Origin: a bacterium
Lineage (GTDB): Bacteria > Verrucomicrobiota > Verrucomicrobiia > Limisphaerales > UBA11358
Direction of reading: 5' to 3'
Assembly (NCBI GenBank): GCA_021780905.1
Contig: JAJXXW010000035.1
Span: forward strand, 31,765-95,764
DNA length: 64,000 nt
Of this stretch, positions 1 to 9,670 are shown in pieces; the first letter of the stretch is position 1, and each line of letters begins with the position of its first letter. The position numbers were made by a program, and so were the translations under genes. The notes beneath the pieces are model-generated. The model did not search any database, was not told the origin of the DNA, and worked only from the letters and a program-made list of their open reading frames with translations.

Positions 1-1
1 C

Positions 2-76
2 GCCAACCGCTCCTACTATTATTACAAATACGATAGTTACTATTCTCCCGCGGCGGATACACCCGCCCAGGAATGA
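2..76 (+). CDS. C-terminal end of a probable polysaccharide tyrosine autokinase (partial)
   Basis: Only the last 24 codons are present, ending in TGA at 74-76. The tail reads as a tyrosine cluster (four consecutive Tyr, then Tyr at two further spots) followed by an acidic, proline-containing end. Such Tyr-rich tails are the autophosphorylation clusters of bacterial tyrosine kinases (Wzc/CpsD type), which control polymerisation and export of exopolysaccharide. The export genes that start 265 bases later support this. The kinase domain lies outside the window, so the family call is inference from the tail and the neighbourhood. A Tyr-rich tail on an unrelated protein is the alternative. Confidence 0.55.
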   Translation, partial: ANRSYYYYKYDSYYSPAADTPAQE

Positions 77-340
77 AACACGGTCGCCGGCCCAGTGCGG
101 TCAAATCCCAGGCGGTTCCAACGGCGTCGCTGTTAGGGGTGGATGGAGTGGCCGCGCGGAAGCTTGAAGTGGCGGACCGCAGCAAAATGAAAACCGGTGA
201 AAATGAACGGATATTCGCAAAGCCGCACGGCGCTGCGAATTGACCGGCACGAAGTGTCGCCTGAATTTTTCGTTGGGACCGGTTTTGAAAAATGATTTCG
301 CGCGCCGTCCCTTTCATTCTTGCAGCTTGGAAAACACATC

Positions 341-1240
341 ATGTCTGAACCCCAACCACAAACCCCGGCACCCGGCACCACCGGCGAGGCTGCCGACTGG
401 TCTTTGGTCCTGCGGCCGCAAACCGGCTGGCTGGAACTGCACCTGTCTGACCTGTGGCGTTACCGCGACCTGACGATGCTCTTCGTCTGGCGCGATTTTG
501 TGTCGCAATACAAACAGACCATCCTGGGTCCGCTCTGGAATATTATCCAGCCCTTGTTCACCACGCTGCTGTTCACCTTGATTTTTGGCCATGTGGCCAG
601 GCTTTCGACCGACGGCCTGCCGCCGATGTTATTCTACATGGCGGGCATCACCTGCTGGAATTATTTCGCCGAATGCCTGAACCGGTCCTCCGGAACGTTC
701 ATTCAGAATGCCGGCATATTTGGCAAAGTCTATTTCCCGCGGCTCTGTGTGCCGGTTTCGATTGTGATTTCCAATATCATTAAATTTGCCATCCAGTTCG
801 CCTTGTTTCTGGCGTTCATGGTCTTTTTTTATGCCAAGGGCGAGCAATTCCATCCGAACAAGCTTGTCCTGCTTACGCCAGTGCTGCTGCTCATTATGGC
901 GGCGCTGGGGCTGGGCGCGGGCATCATCGTCTCCTCGCTCACAATCCGCTACCGTGACTTGCAGGTGCTGGTGACTTTTGGCGTGCAGTTGTTGATGTAT
1001 GCCACACCGGTGTTTCTGCCCCTTTCGGGATTCCCAGAAAAATACCGCTGGCTGGTGTTGGCCAACCCGATGTCGGCACTGATAGATACGTTTCGCTATG
1101 CCTTCCTTGGATCGGGCACGGGTGCCAGCACATTTGCCTGGACCAATCTGGCTTACAGCGCGGGCGCCACGGCGGTCATTCTGACCATCGGCATCCTTCT
1201 GTTCAACCGGGTGGAGCGCACCTTCATGGACACGGTCTGA
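341..1240 (+). CDS. ABC-2 type polysaccharide export permease (Wzm/TagG/KpsM-like)
   Basis: This 299-residue integral membrane protein matches the ABC-2 transporter family that moves lipid-linked polysaccharide across the inner membrane. A polar N-terminus leads into the amphipathic region with the FVWRDFVSQYKQTILGPLW pattern typical of these permeases. About six hydrophobic segments follow. The ATG at 341 is preferred over an in-frame TTG at 320, because family members begin with a short polar leader. The ATPase partner starts 37 bases downstream. It should act with that ATPase as a two-plus-two complex. The substrate glycan cannot be read from the sequence. Confidence 0.9.
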   Translation: MSEPQPQTPAPGTTGEAADWSLVLRPQTGWLELHLSDLWRYRDLTMLFVWRDFVSQYKQTILGPLWNIIQPLFTTLLFTLIFGHVARLSTDGLPPMLFYMAGITCWNYFAECLNRSSGTFIQNAGIFGKVYFPRLCVPVSIVISNIIKFAIQFALFLAFMVFFYAKGEQFHPNKLVLLTPVLLLIMAALGLGAGIIVSSLTIRYRDLQVLVTFGVQLLMYATPVFLPLSGFPEKYRWLVLANPMSALIDTFRYAFLGSGTGASTFAWTNLAYSAGATAVILTIGILLFNRVERTFMDTV

Positions 1241-1276
1241 AGAAAATATCCGCCGCATTTCAATTTAAATTTTCCG

Positions 1277-2509
1277 ATGAGCGCCGTCATCCAAGTTGAG
1301 AAATTGAGCAAGTGTTACCGGTTGGGCACCCTGGGCGGCGGCACCTTGCGGGCGGATGTGTCCCGCTGGCTGGCGAAGCTGCGGGGCAGGCCCGATCCCA
1401 ATCTCCCGATCGGTCAGGAACATCATGCGCGGCTCCTGGGCCAGGAGTTTTGGGCGTTGCAGGACGTGAGCTTTGAGGTCAGGCAAGGCGAAATCCTCGG
1501 CATCATCGGCCGGAACGGTGCCGGCAAGAGCACGCTCCTGAAAATTCTCTCACGCGTGACCGCGCCCACCAGCGGCGAGGTCCGGGTGAAAGGCCGGATC
1601 GCCTCGCTGCTGGAGGTGGGCACGGGGTTTCATCCCGAATTGACCGGCCGTGAAAATATTTTTCTCAACGGCGCGATTCTGGGCATGACCAAGGCGGAAA
1701 TTAAACGGAAGTTTGACGAGATCGTGGAGTTTTCGGGCGTGGCGCAATTTCTGGACACGCCGGTTAAACGCTACAGCAGCGGGATGTATGTGCGGCTGGC
1801 GTTTGCCGTGGCGGCACACTTGGAGCCGGAGATCCTGATTGTGGACGAGGTGCTGGCGGTGGGCGACGCGGAGTTCCAGAAAAAATGCCTCGGCAAAATG
1901 CAGGATGCCGCCAAAGGCGGGCGCACCGTCCTGTTTGTCAGCCACAATCTGGCAGCGGTCCGCCAGCTCTGCAGCGATGGGATCATTCTTTCTGCGGGCG
2001 GGCTGCTGTATGCGGGAACCAGCGAGGCGGCGGTTCAATTTTACCTGAACTCCCTGCCGACGACACGCCCCGCCAAAAATAAACCGGCGGGCACCGGATT
2101 TGGCGATGTGTTCATAGTGGATCCAGTTGGCAAGGCGGTTGAGTCCGTTGCCGCCGGTCAAAAGGCCTTTGTCCGGCTGCATTTCCAAAATGATTCTCCG
2201 CACCGATTGCAGGCGGGATTTACGATTTACAACCAGATGGACACGCCGCTGATTTCCAGCGCCGGCAACGACAGCCAGGTGAAAATTGAGCCGGGCCGGC
2301 ACGTTTTTCAGGTGCGCCTGCCCACCGAACTGCTGGCGGCCGGCCACTATCGGATTGAGGGGGCCGTTTGGGATGCGCATGAGGTATATCACCAAGAGGA
2401 CTGTCTGTGTGAATTTGAAGTGATCCCCACGTCCGGGCATGAAGCGACCGGAAATAGTTATCGCAGCCAGATTGTCCTCCGTGAATTGTGGCAACCCGGC
2501 AATCTTTGA
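1277..2509 (+). CDS. ABC transporter ATPase with C-terminal carbohydrate-binding domain (Wzt-like)
   Basis: This ATPase energises polysaccharide export with the permease just upstream. Walker A (GRNGAGKST) is near residue 78, the signature YSSGMYVRLAF near 166, and Walker B (ILIVDEVLAVGD) near 186. At 410 residues it is longer than plain TagH/KpsT proteins. The extra part from about residue 270 looks like the beta-rich Wzt C-terminal domain, which in O9a-type systems recognises the finished glycan's non-reducing end before export. That would imply a chain-terminating modification. Several modifying enzymes lie downstream, but which one does this is not visible. The stop is followed after one base by the next gene. 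Confidence 0.92.
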   Translation: MSAVIQVEKLSKCYRLGTLGGGTLRADVSRWLAKLRGRPDPNLPIGQEHHARLLGQEFWALQDVSFEVRQGEILGIIGRNGAGKSTLLKILSRVTAPTSGEVRVKGRIASLLEVGTGFHPELTGRENIFLNGAILGMTKAEIKRKFDEIVEFSGVAQFLDTPVKRYSSGMYVRLAFAVAAHLEPEILIVDEVLAVGDAEFQKKCLGKMQDAAKGGRTVLFVSHNLAAVRQLCSDGIILSAGGLLYAGTSEAAVQFYLNSLPTTRPAKNKPAGTGFGDVFIVDPVGKAVESVAAGQKAFVRLHFQNDSPHRLQAGFTIYNQMDTPLISSAGNDSQVKIEPGRHVFQVRLPTELLAAGHYRIEGAVWDAHEVYHQEDCLCEFEVIPTSGHEATGNSYRSQIVLRELWQPGNL

Positions 2510-2510
2510 C

Positions 2511-3944
2511 ATGGAAACAATTTTAATTCTCGGTGCCGGCCCCACCGGACTTGGCGCCGCCCGGCGTCTTGAGGAACTGGGCCACTCGAACTGGCGACTG
2601 CTGGAAAGCAGTTCCGCCGCGGGCGGTCTGGCCGCGTCGTTCGTGGATGACCACGGTTTTACCTGGGATATCGGCGGCCATGTGCAGTTCTCGCACTACG
2701 AATATTTTGACCGGGCCATGGTGGAGTTTCTTGGCCAGGATGGCTGGCTGCATCACGAGCGGGAATCGTGGGTCTGGATGCGCGATCGGTTCATCCCCTA
2801 TCCGTTCCAGAACAACATCCGCCGCCTGCCGCCGGCGGATTTGGACAAATGCCTGGCCGGCTTGGTGGACATCACCCGCAACGGCCACGTCCAGCCGGCG
2901 AACTTCCGGGACTGGATTCTCGCCACATTCGGCCAGGGTCTTGCGGAGGTTTTCCTGCTGCCCTACAATTTCAAGGTGTGGGCCTATCCGCCGGAATTGA
3001 TGAACGCGGTTTGGGTCGGCGAGCGCGTGGCGGTGACGGATCTCAAACGGGTGCTGCACAATCTCGTCCATGCCCGGGATGATGTCTCTTGGGGACCAAA
3101 CAACACCTTTCAATTCCCGGTGCGCGGCGGCACCGGGGCCATCTGGCGCGCGTGCGCGGAGCGGTTGCCGCAAGACCGGCTGCAATACAACACCCGTGTG
3201 ATGGGCATTGACCTGAAAGAAAAAACCGTCACGACGGCTGATGGCCGGAGTTTCCGCTACCACTATCTGATTTCCACCATTCCGCTTACGGAACTGATTC
3301 AACTCACCGGCCAGACGCAGTTTCAGCCGGCGGCGGAGCGGGGTCTGCTCCATTCGTCCTCCAATATTTTTGGCATCGGCTTGCGTGGCCAGCCGCGCGC
3401 CGAACTGGCGAAAAAGTGCTGGATGTATTTTCCCGAGGACAATTGCCCGTTCTACCGGGTCACGGTCTTCAGCAACTACTCGCCGAACAACGTGCCAGAC
3501 ATCCGCCATTACTGGTCGCTGATGGCCGAAGTCTCGGAATCGCCGCACAAGCCGGTGGACCAGACGCGGCTGATGGAGCAGGTGATTGACGGGCTGCTGG
3601 CCACGCGGCTGATTGAGCGGAGGGAGGACATTGTCTCCACTTGGAAATACCGGGCGGGGCATGGTTATCCCACGCCCGGCCTGCAACGGGACGCGGCCCT
3701 GGCCGAGATCATCCCGTTTTTTGAATCCAAGAATGTTTATTCGCGCGGCCGCTTCGGTCTGTGGAAATACGAGGTGAGCAATCAAGATCATTCCTTCATG
3801 CAAGGGGTGGAGATCGTCGAACGCCTCCGGAACGGCTGTGCCGAAGTCACGGCTGCCAACCCCAATCTGGCCAACAGCAAAAAACATCCGTGGCCGTTCG
3901 AATCATGGACCCCGAAAAATCTATGGGCCGCAAACCCTGCCTGA
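2511..3944 (+). CDS. FAD-dependent oxidoreductase, UDP-galactopyranose mutase/amine-oxidase-like
   Basis: A 477-residue flavoprotein. Its N-terminal dinucleotide fold is clear: ILGAGPTGLGAARRL, then an acidic residue ending the second strand, then GGLAASF. The motif WDIGGHVQFSH near residue 50 resembles the FAD/substrate region of UDP-galactopyranose mutases and protoporphyrinogen-oxidase-like proteins found in glycan loci. A mutase supplying a furanose sugar nucleotide is a reasonable role, but an oxidase or desaturase acting on the glycan cannot be excluded. The ATG follows the previous stop by one base, so the two are likely cotranslated. The end overlaps the next gene. Confidence 0.8.
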   Translation: METILILGAGPTGLGAARRLEELGHSNWRLLESSSAAGGLAASFVDDHGFTWDIGGHVQFSHYEYFDRAMVEFLGQDGWLHHERESWVWMRDRFIPYPFQNNIRRLPPADLDKCLAGLVDITRNGHVQPANFRDWILATFGQGLAEVFLLPYNFKVWAYPPELMNAVWVGERVAVTDLKRVLHNLVHARDDVSWGPNNTFQFPVRGGTGAIWRACAERLPQDRLQYNTRVMGIDLKEKTVTTADGRSFRYHYLISTIPLTELIQLTGQTQFQPAAERGLLHSSSNIFGIGLRGQPRAELAKKCWMYFPEDNCPFYRVTVFSNYSPNNVPDIRHYWSLMAEVSESPHKPVDQTRLMEQVIDGLLATRLIERREDIVSTWKYRAGHGYPTPGLQRDAALAEIIPFFESKNVYSRGRFGLWKYEVSNQDHSFMQGVEIVERLRNGCAEVTAANPNLANSKKHPWPFESWTPKNLWAANPA

Positions 3945-5065
3945 TTTTCAACAATTATTATGGGATGCGGCCCACCGATGGCGGGCCCAGCGGGTTTCTC
4001 GCGCAAAATTTACTGGGCCATCCCGGTGCCGACTACCATTTGGGCCAGTGTCATGGCGAGCCGCCGCGTTCGCGGTGGCAGCGATTTCGCCAGGGCTATC
4101 TGCATTACAACCGGGTCGGCACCTTGAAGAAAATGGGGATGCCGTCCGACAGCCATTTCGGACCTTGGATGCTTTCCGCCCGGCACACTTTTGTCCGTGA
4201 AAACGCCCGGCACTATCCTTGGATTTGGTTTCATGACATTTGGGGTCTGGCCGCCTGTTGCGACCTGCTCCAGTCGCATCAAAAAATCATCCTGCAATCC
4301 CATTGCCCGGAACTGCCGAGCGAAGAGGCGGCCAGTTTGGGAATCCATTTGCCGGAACTGATGGCGGTTCGAGCGGCGGAACGGCGCGCTTTTGACCGGG
4401 CCGATGTCTGTGTCTTTCCCCATGCCGGTGCCCAGGCCATATATGCCCCCTTGTTGAAGCCGGGGACGCGGATAGAATATTTGTTGAGCGGAAGCCAGCA
4501 GCTCAAAACCCGCCACACGCTGCCACTAGATCCAAAATATATTTACTACCTTTACATTGGCCGCCGCAACGCCATCAAAGGTTTTGACATCATCATCCAG
4601 GCGTTTGAACAGGCTTACCGGACGGATGCCTCCCTGCGCCTGCTGTTGGTTGGCGGCGGCGATCCAGTCCGGCATCCCGGCATCATTGATCTTGGCCGGT
4701 CGGAGGAACCCGGAAACTGGATTGCGGCCTGCGATTTTTTTGTCAGCGCCAACCGCCAGAGTTATTTCGACCTTTCCGTGATGGAGGCTTTGTCACTGGG
4801 CACGCCGCTGATCATCGCCAGCACCGGCGGCCATCGTTTTTTTGCCGATTTGAACGCACCCGGAATCACCGCCATCCGCGCCGCCAATCCTGAACTGCTG
4901 GCCCAAGCCATGTTGCAGAACCGCAAAAAGCGCGGTGAAAACCGGGCGGCCACCGTCAGCAACCAGAAAATATTCGACGAACAACTGGCCAGCGAACATT
5001 ATCGCTCGCGGCTGGATCACCTGCTACGACAGTTGGTGACGGTGCCGGCGGATGCCGGTTCGTGA
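3905..5065 (+). CDS. Glycosyltransferase, group 1 (GT4-like)
   Basis: A 386-residue putative GT-B glycosyltransferase. The C-terminal half has the nucleotide-sugar region: YYLYIGRRNAIKGFDIII opens the second Rossmann domain, LLLVGGGDP follows, and the ending DLSVMEALSLGTPLIIAS matches the family E-x7-E area, with Asp in place of the first Glu. The N-terminal half is less conserved and should bind the acceptor. The start at 3905 overlaps the preceding gene by 40 bases. An ATG at 3923 is also possible and would reduce the overlap to 22. Donor and acceptor are unknown. Confidence 0.8.
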   Translation: MDPEKSMGRKPCLIFNNYYGMRPTDGGPSGFLAQNLLGHPGADYHLGQCHGEPPRSRWQRFRQGYLHYNRVGTLKKMGMPSDSHFGPWMLSARHTFVRENARHYPWIWFHDIWGLAACCDLLQSHQKIILQSHCPELPSEEAASLGIHLPELMAVRAAERRAFDRADVCVFPHAGAQAIYAPLLKPGTRIEYLLSGSQQLKTRHTLPLDPKYIYYLYIGRRNAIKGFDIIIQAFEQAYRTDASLRLLLVGGGDPVRHPGIIDLGRSEEPGNWIAACDFFVSANRQSYFDLSVMEALSLGTPLIIASTGGHRFFADLNAPGITAIRAANPELLAQAMLQNRKKRGENRAATVSNQKIFDEQLASEHYRSRLDHLLRQLVTVPADAGS

Positions 5066-5128
5066 TGGAACGGTAATTTCCCCTCTGGCGTTTGGTTCAA
5101 ACTGTCTTGATCGAATCGTCCGACGGCA

Positions 5129-6373
5129 ATGAAAGTTGTTTTTTGCTATTATGACGGGCCCAATGATGTGGGCGGCGTGTCGTCCTGGTTGCAGCGGTTG
5201 TTGCCAGGTCTGCAAGCGGTGGGCGTGGAGGTGGAAGTGCATATGTTTGGCTCCTCCGGGGCCAATTGCGCTGGGTTCGCTCGTCAAGGAATTCCCTTTC
5301 GCCTGATTCCGGGCGAACCTGAAACTCCGCGGGCGGTGCGAAATTGCCTGAAGCTGATTGAGGAAAGCCAGCCTGACATTTATGTGCCGAATTGCATCGT
5401 GCCGGCTTACTTCGCCGCCGGCATGGCCCGCCGACAGGGGGTGCACACCGTGGGCGTCTTGCATTCGGTTGATCCGTTTTATGAGGCCGTTGTGGACGAG
5501 TTTGTTTGTGGTGCCCCGGCCTTCCGCCTTTCGTCGTTGGTGGCGGTCTCAAAATTCATCGAGGAATCGGTGGCCGTATCAACCGAAAAACACAAGGTCA
5601 TCACCCGGCGCATTGGCTGTGGAGTTCCGCTCGCAAGCGAATTTGCACAGCGTTCGGAGGATGTTTTTCGTCTGGTCTACACCGGACGGTTGGAAGAGGA
5701 GCAAAAAAGAATTAGTGAAGTCACTCGCGCGATGTGCGCAGTGGTGAAACAAAACCCCGGTGTGGAAGCATGGATTGTGGGCGACGGCAGCGCCCGCCCC
5801 GCCGTCGAGCGCATCATTCAGACGAGCGGCCTGGGCCCGCATCGCGTCAAGCTGCTCGGGCGGGTGGAGGTTTCGCGCATCTATTCCGTGCTCCAACAGT
5901 GTCACGCCTTTGTGTTGCTGTCCGATTATGAAGGGTTGCCGGTTTCCATGCTGGAGGCCATGGCTGTCGGGGTGGTGCCCATTTGTTTGGATATGCGCAG
6001 CGGCATTCGAGAAGCGATCCAGTCGGGTTTCAACGGCTTGATTGTCCAGAACCGGCAGGAGGATTTTTACGCGGCCGTTCAAACCCTGAAAAACGACTCG
6101 GTGCGCTGGGCGGAATTTTCCGCGAACGCCCGCGCGACGGTGCGGGAAAGATTTTCGGAGGAAGCCTGCGCCTCCGCGTGGGAGGAACTCCTAAGATCCT
6201 TTGATCGAACCCCGCGCCGCCCGCCATTTAAGTCCCCCCGCCTCCTTTCGCTGCCGCGCCGGAATCCCAAGTTTGGGATTTATGACCAAAGAACTCCGCT
6301 GTTAAGAAAGGGGCTGAACCATCTGCGAATCACCCTCGGTCATTATCGGCGAAAGCTTTTCCCGGCCGCTTGA
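5129..6373 (+). CDS. Glycosyltransferase family 4 protein
   Basis: A 414-residue GT-B enzyme. The N-terminus has the acceptor-side fold with DVGGVSSWLQRLLPGL, where the double glycine is typical of GT4. The C-terminal domain shows LVYTGRLEEEQKRI, VEAWIVGDGSARP and the donor-site stretch DYEGLPVSMLEAMAVGVVP, with the two Glu eight positions apart. A basic tail of about 50 residues follows, which may help membrane association. The TGA overlaps the TTG of the following acyltransferase (TTGA), so translation is probably coupled. Confidence 0.88.
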   Translation: MKVVFCYYDGPNDVGGVSSWLQRLLPGLQAVGVEVEVHMFGSSGANCAGFARQGIPFRLIPGEPETPRAVRNCLKLIEESQPDIYVPNCIVPAYFAAGMARRQGVHTVGVLHSVDPFYEAVVDEFVCGAPAFRLSSLVAVSKFIEESVAVSTEKHKVITRRIGCGVPLASEFAQRSEDVFRLVYTGRLEEEQKRISEVTRAMCAVVKQNPGVEAWIVGDGSARPAVERIIQTSGLGPHRVKLLGRVEVSRIYSVLQQCHAFVLLSDYEGLPVSMLEAMAVGVVPICLDMRSGIREAIQSGFNGLIVQNRQEDFYAAVQTLKNDSVRWAEFSANARATVRERFSEEACASAWEELLRSFDRTPRRPPFKSPRLLSLPRRNPKFGIYDQRTPLLRKGLNHLRITLGHYRRKLFPAA

Positions 6374-8421
6374 TCCCGCCATGCCAGCCGCCAACATTCG
6401 TGTCCGCCAAAACCTCCAGCTACCAGCCGCACATTGATGGCCTGCGGGCGATTGCCATCCTCAGCGTGGTGTTTTATCACGCGGGTCTGGGCTGTCCCGG
6501 CGGCTATGTGGGCGTGGATGTCTTTTTCGTCATCTCCGGCTACCTCATCACCTCGCTGATCCTTAAAGACCTCCGCGAAGACAATTTTTCTTTGGTCAAT
6601 TTTTGGGAGCGGCGGTTGCGCCGGATTTTCCCCGCGCTCGCGGCCACGGTGCTCCTCACTCTGCTGGCCGGGTGGTTTCTCCTGTTGCCGGACGACTTGG
6701 AGAAGCTGGGCAAGTCCACCATTGCCCAGGGGCTGCTTTCGGCGAATTTTTATTTTTGGCGCACGGACAACTACTTTGGCGGGGCCAACGAGGACAAGCC
6801 GCTGCTGCATACCTGGTCGCTCGCGGTCGAGGAGCAGTTTTATCTGTTCTTTCCCCTTGTGCTCGTCTGGTTGTTCCGGCGCGCGGAATTCCGCCGGCCG
6901 CACGTCTTGGTTTCCCTGCTGCTGGCCGGATTGGCGGCGAGCCTGCTGGTGGCTGTCTGGGGAGTGAAGCACCAGCCCTATGCCACGTTTTTTCTCCTGC
7001 CGACGCGCGCCTGGGAACTGGGCTGTGGTGCGCTGGTCGCCGTGTTGGCCGGGACCACTGTTCCTGCTTCGCGCCGGGTTCGTGAAGCAACTTCCTGGCT
7101 TGGGCTGGCGGGAATCTTTTTGCCCGTGTGGCTTTACCATGACAACACGCCGTTTCCGGGACTGGCCGCCCTGCCGCCCTGCCTGGGCACCGGATTGCTG
7201 ATCTGGGCGAACTCGACCGCCGCGAATACCGGAATGCCAGCAACGCCCCGCACGCTGCCGGCGGTTTGCCTCTCCTGGCCGGCGGCGACCTTCATCGGCC
7301 TCATTTCCTATTCGCTCTACCTTTGGCATTGGCCGGTCATGGCGTTCAGCAACTATTGGAAAACCGCCTTGTTTTCGCAGGCCGACCGCTGGGGGCTTGT
7401 CGTGGTTTCCTTTACGCTGGCCGTCCTCTCGTGGCGCTGCATCGAAACACCGTTCCGCAACCGGTCCATCTGCGGGACGCGCCGGGGAATTTTTTTGCTG
7501 GTGTCGGGCGTTTCATCCCTTTCCCTCATTTGCAGTGGATCGCTGATCTTGTCAGATGGGTTTCCGGCCCGCATCCCGCCAGCTGCCCTAGCGGTGGTCC
7601 AAGCGGTGGCGCAAAATGCCGACGTGTGGAAACAATATTCCGCCGTGGACGGGAATATCAAAAATATTTCCGAGGTCAGAAACGACCGGCTGAAATCGTT
7701 TGGAAGCACCAACCCGGACGCCCCGTTGAAGTTCCTGGTTTTGGGCGACAGCCACGCCGGCTGTTCGATCCCGATTTTTGACCGGCTTGGTCGGGAGCAT
7801 GGCGTGGCGGGAGCCGCCATCACGTATCAGGGCACGCCGCCGGTGTTCGGTTGGAAGCAGCATTTCCGCCATGCGGCCAGCAACCCCGACCAGTTGTGGC
7901 GGGCGGCATTGGAGTATGCGAAGCGCAACCACGTCAGCCATGTTTTTCTGGTTGCCTATTGGAGCAATTACCAGCGCGCGGTTGGCGCCGGGCAATTGGA
8001 ACAGTCCCTGGCGGACACGATAAAACTTTTCCAGGCCAGCGGGGTGACAGTCTGGGTGGTGCTGGATAATCCAACCTATGAAGGCGATGTCGTGAAGGCG
8101 CTGGTGAGGAAAACTTTGTTTCCACAGCTGGCTCCGCAACCAGGCGCCTGCACCGAAGCCGATCACCTGATGCGCAATAGCGCGCTCTATGCACTGTGGA
8201 AAAAAGAGGCAAGCCCAAGGTTTCTGGATCCGGCCCCGTTTTTCCTCGACCCCCAAAATGGAACCTTTGTCGTCACGCAGGCCGGCGTGCCACTTTACTT
8301 TGACCATGACCACCTGACGCTGCGCGGCGAGGAAATCGGGCTGCTGCCGCTACTGCAACCGATTTTTGAAAAGGAGCTGACGCCGGCGCGTTTGTCCGGC
8401 AACACCCCGGCACGACTGTGA
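6370..8421 (+). CDS. O-acyltransferase, OafA/YrhL family with C-terminal SGNH domain
   Basis: A 683-residue membrane enzyme expected to O-acylate (usually O-acetylate) the exported glycan. The N-terminal acyltransferase-3 domain has the diagnostic HIDGLRAIAILSVVFYHAG and GYVGVDVFFVISGYLI near residues 16-60, followed by about ten hydrophobic segments. The C-terminal part is an SGNH hydrolase-like domain: GDSH sits at 459-462 and a D-x-x-H-type end (DHDHLTLRG) near 644, so both catalytic regions look intact. Start is TTG at 6370, overlapping the upstream stop; an in-frame GTG at 6400 is the alternative. OafA-type enzymes use the membrane part to bring acyl groups out and the SGNH part to transfer them. 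Confidence 0.92.
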   Translation: MIPPCQPPTFVSAKTSSYQPHIDGLRAIAILSVVFYHAGLGCPGGYVGVDVFFVISGYLITSLILKDLREDNFSLVNFWERRLRRIFPALAATVLLTLLAGWFLLLPDDLEKLGKSTIAQGLLSANFYFWRTDNYFGGANEDKPLLHTWSLAVEEQFYLFFPLVLVWLFRRAEFRRPHVLVSLLLAGLAASLLVAVWGVKHQPYATFFLLPTRAWELGCGALVAVLAGTTVPASRRVREATSWLGLAGIFLPVWLYHDNTPFPGLAALPPCLGTGLLIWANSTAANTGMPATPRTLPAVCLSWPAATFIGLISYSLYLWHWPVMAFSNYWKTALFSQADRWGLVVVSFTLAVLSWRCIETPFRNRSICGTRRGIFLLVSGVSSLSLICSGSLILSDGFPARIPPAALAVVQAVAQNADVWKQYSAVDGNIKNISEVRNDRLKSFGSTNPDAPLKFLVLGDSHAGCSIPIFDRLGREHGVAGAAITYQGTPPVFGWKQHFRHAASNPDQLWRAALEYAKRNHVSHVFLVAYWSNYQRAVGAGQLEQSLADTIKLFQASGVTVWVVLDNPTYEGDVVKALVRKTLFPQLAPQPGACTEADHLMRNSALYALWKKEASPRFLDPAPFFLDPQNGTFVVTQAGVPLYFDHDHLTLRGEEIGLLPLLQPIFEKELTPARLSGNTPARL

Positions 8422-9647
8422 AACCCATGAAAATCCACCATGTTTCATCCGCGCCGATCAACGGGGGCGCGGCACGGGCGGGCTTGCGTCTGCATCAGGG
8501 CTTGTGCCAGACGGACGACATGGAGTCGCTTTGGCTCGACGCGGGTGGCCTGCCGGACGCGCCCCGCGCCAGGCATCTGAACGCGGCTAGCCGTCCGACT
8601 CCGTTGTGGACGCGGGTGCATCGCGCACAGTGGCGCCGCCGGCTGCGAAAGCATTTGGCCGGAGCCACGACGCCTTACAGCAGCCCTTTTGGTTGGGGCA
8701 GCCCGCTTCCATTTCAAAGCCTTCCGGTGCCGGATGTCTGGAATCTGCATTGGGTTTCACAGTTTCTGGATTGGGAACGGCTGTTGCCATGGTTGGCGAA
8801 GCAGGCTCCGATCGTCTGGACTTTGCACGACCTGAACCCGCTGCTGGGCATCTGGCATTACGCGCCGCTGGCTGGGGAATTGAATCAAGACCGGCAACGG
8901 ATGGAACAAAAAGCCATCGTTTTCAAGCAGCGGGCGCTGGCGCGTATCCCGAAAAACCGGCTGACTTTCGTCGGCCCTTCCGAATGGATGGTGGAGCAAT
9001 GCCGCCGCAGCCCGGTGACGCAAGACTTTGAGGTGGTTCATATCCCCTACGGACTGGATCCCGGGACTTTTGCGGCCAGGGACAAAAGAATTGTTCGCTC
9101 CATGTTTGGCATCCCCGATGAGGTGTGGGTGCTGGGTTTTGTCGCCGACGGAATCAGCGACCCGCGGAAAGGCATCCGCCAACTGGAGTCGGCCATTCGG
9201 TCGTTGCCCGCAGCCCTGCCGGTGCATCTGCTCACGGTGGGCAACGGTCATTCGCCGGCCTTCAACTTTCCGCACCATCATTTGGGACCGATCCAAAGCG
9301 ACCATCTGCTTTCATTTTTTTACTCCGCATGCGATCTGTTTGTCTGTCCTTCTTTGCAGGACAACCTGCCCAACACCGTGCTGGAAGCCATGGCGTGTGG
9401 AACCCCGGTGGCCGCCTACGACACGGGCGGCCTGCCGGACATGGTGCGCGAAGGGGTATCTGGCCGGCTCGCGAATCCGGTGGGCGACGCACCAGCGTTG
9501 GCGGCTGTCATCAGCGGCCTGCTGTCCAACCCGGCGGGCTTGTCGGAGTTGCGGGCGCGGGCGCGGGCACTGGCGGTTAAAGATTATTCGCTTGGAGTCC
9601 AGGCCGGCCATTACCGCGAACTTTACCTGAGCCGCGTGGTTACTTGA
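8418..9647 (+). CDS. Glycosyltransferase family 4 protein
   Basis: A 409-residue GT-B glycosyltransferase. It begins KIHHVSSAPINGGAARAGLRLH, a glycine-rich acceptor-side loop. The middle contains the W(T/S)LHDLNPL motif seen in GT4 enzymes of this type, shared with the protein at 12,090-13,328, so the two look like paralogues. The donor site is PSLQDNLPNTVLEAMACGTPV. The GTG start overlaps the previous stop (GTGA); an ATG at 8427 is also in frame. Sugar specificity cannot be told. Confidence 0.87.
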   Translation: MKPMKIHHVSSAPINGGAARAGLRLHQGLCQTDDMESLWLDAGGLPDAPRARHLNAASRPTPLWTRVHRAQWRRRLRKHLAGATTPYSSPFGWGSPLPFQSLPVPDVWNLHWVSQFLDWERLLPWLAKQAPIVWTLHDLNPLLGIWHYAPLAGELNQDRQRMEQKAIVFKQRALARIPKNRLTFVGPSEWMVEQCRRSPVTQDFEVVHIPYGLDPGTFAARDKRIVRSMFGIPDEVWVLGFVADGISDPRKGIRQLESAIRSLPAALPVHLLTVGNGHSPAFNFPHHHLGPIQSDHLLSFFYSACDLFVCPSLQDNLPNTVLEAMACGTPVAAYDTGGLPDMVREGVSGRLANPVGDAPALAAVISGLLSNPAGLSELRARARALAVKDYSLGVQAGHYRELYLSRVVT

Positions 9648-9670
9648 AAATATCCCGACGCCGTCCCTGC

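Noticed and set aside
2523..3887. A 454-codon minus-strand open frame opposite the FAD oxidoreductase
   Set aside because: No motif, whereas the plus strand has a clear flavoprotein fold.
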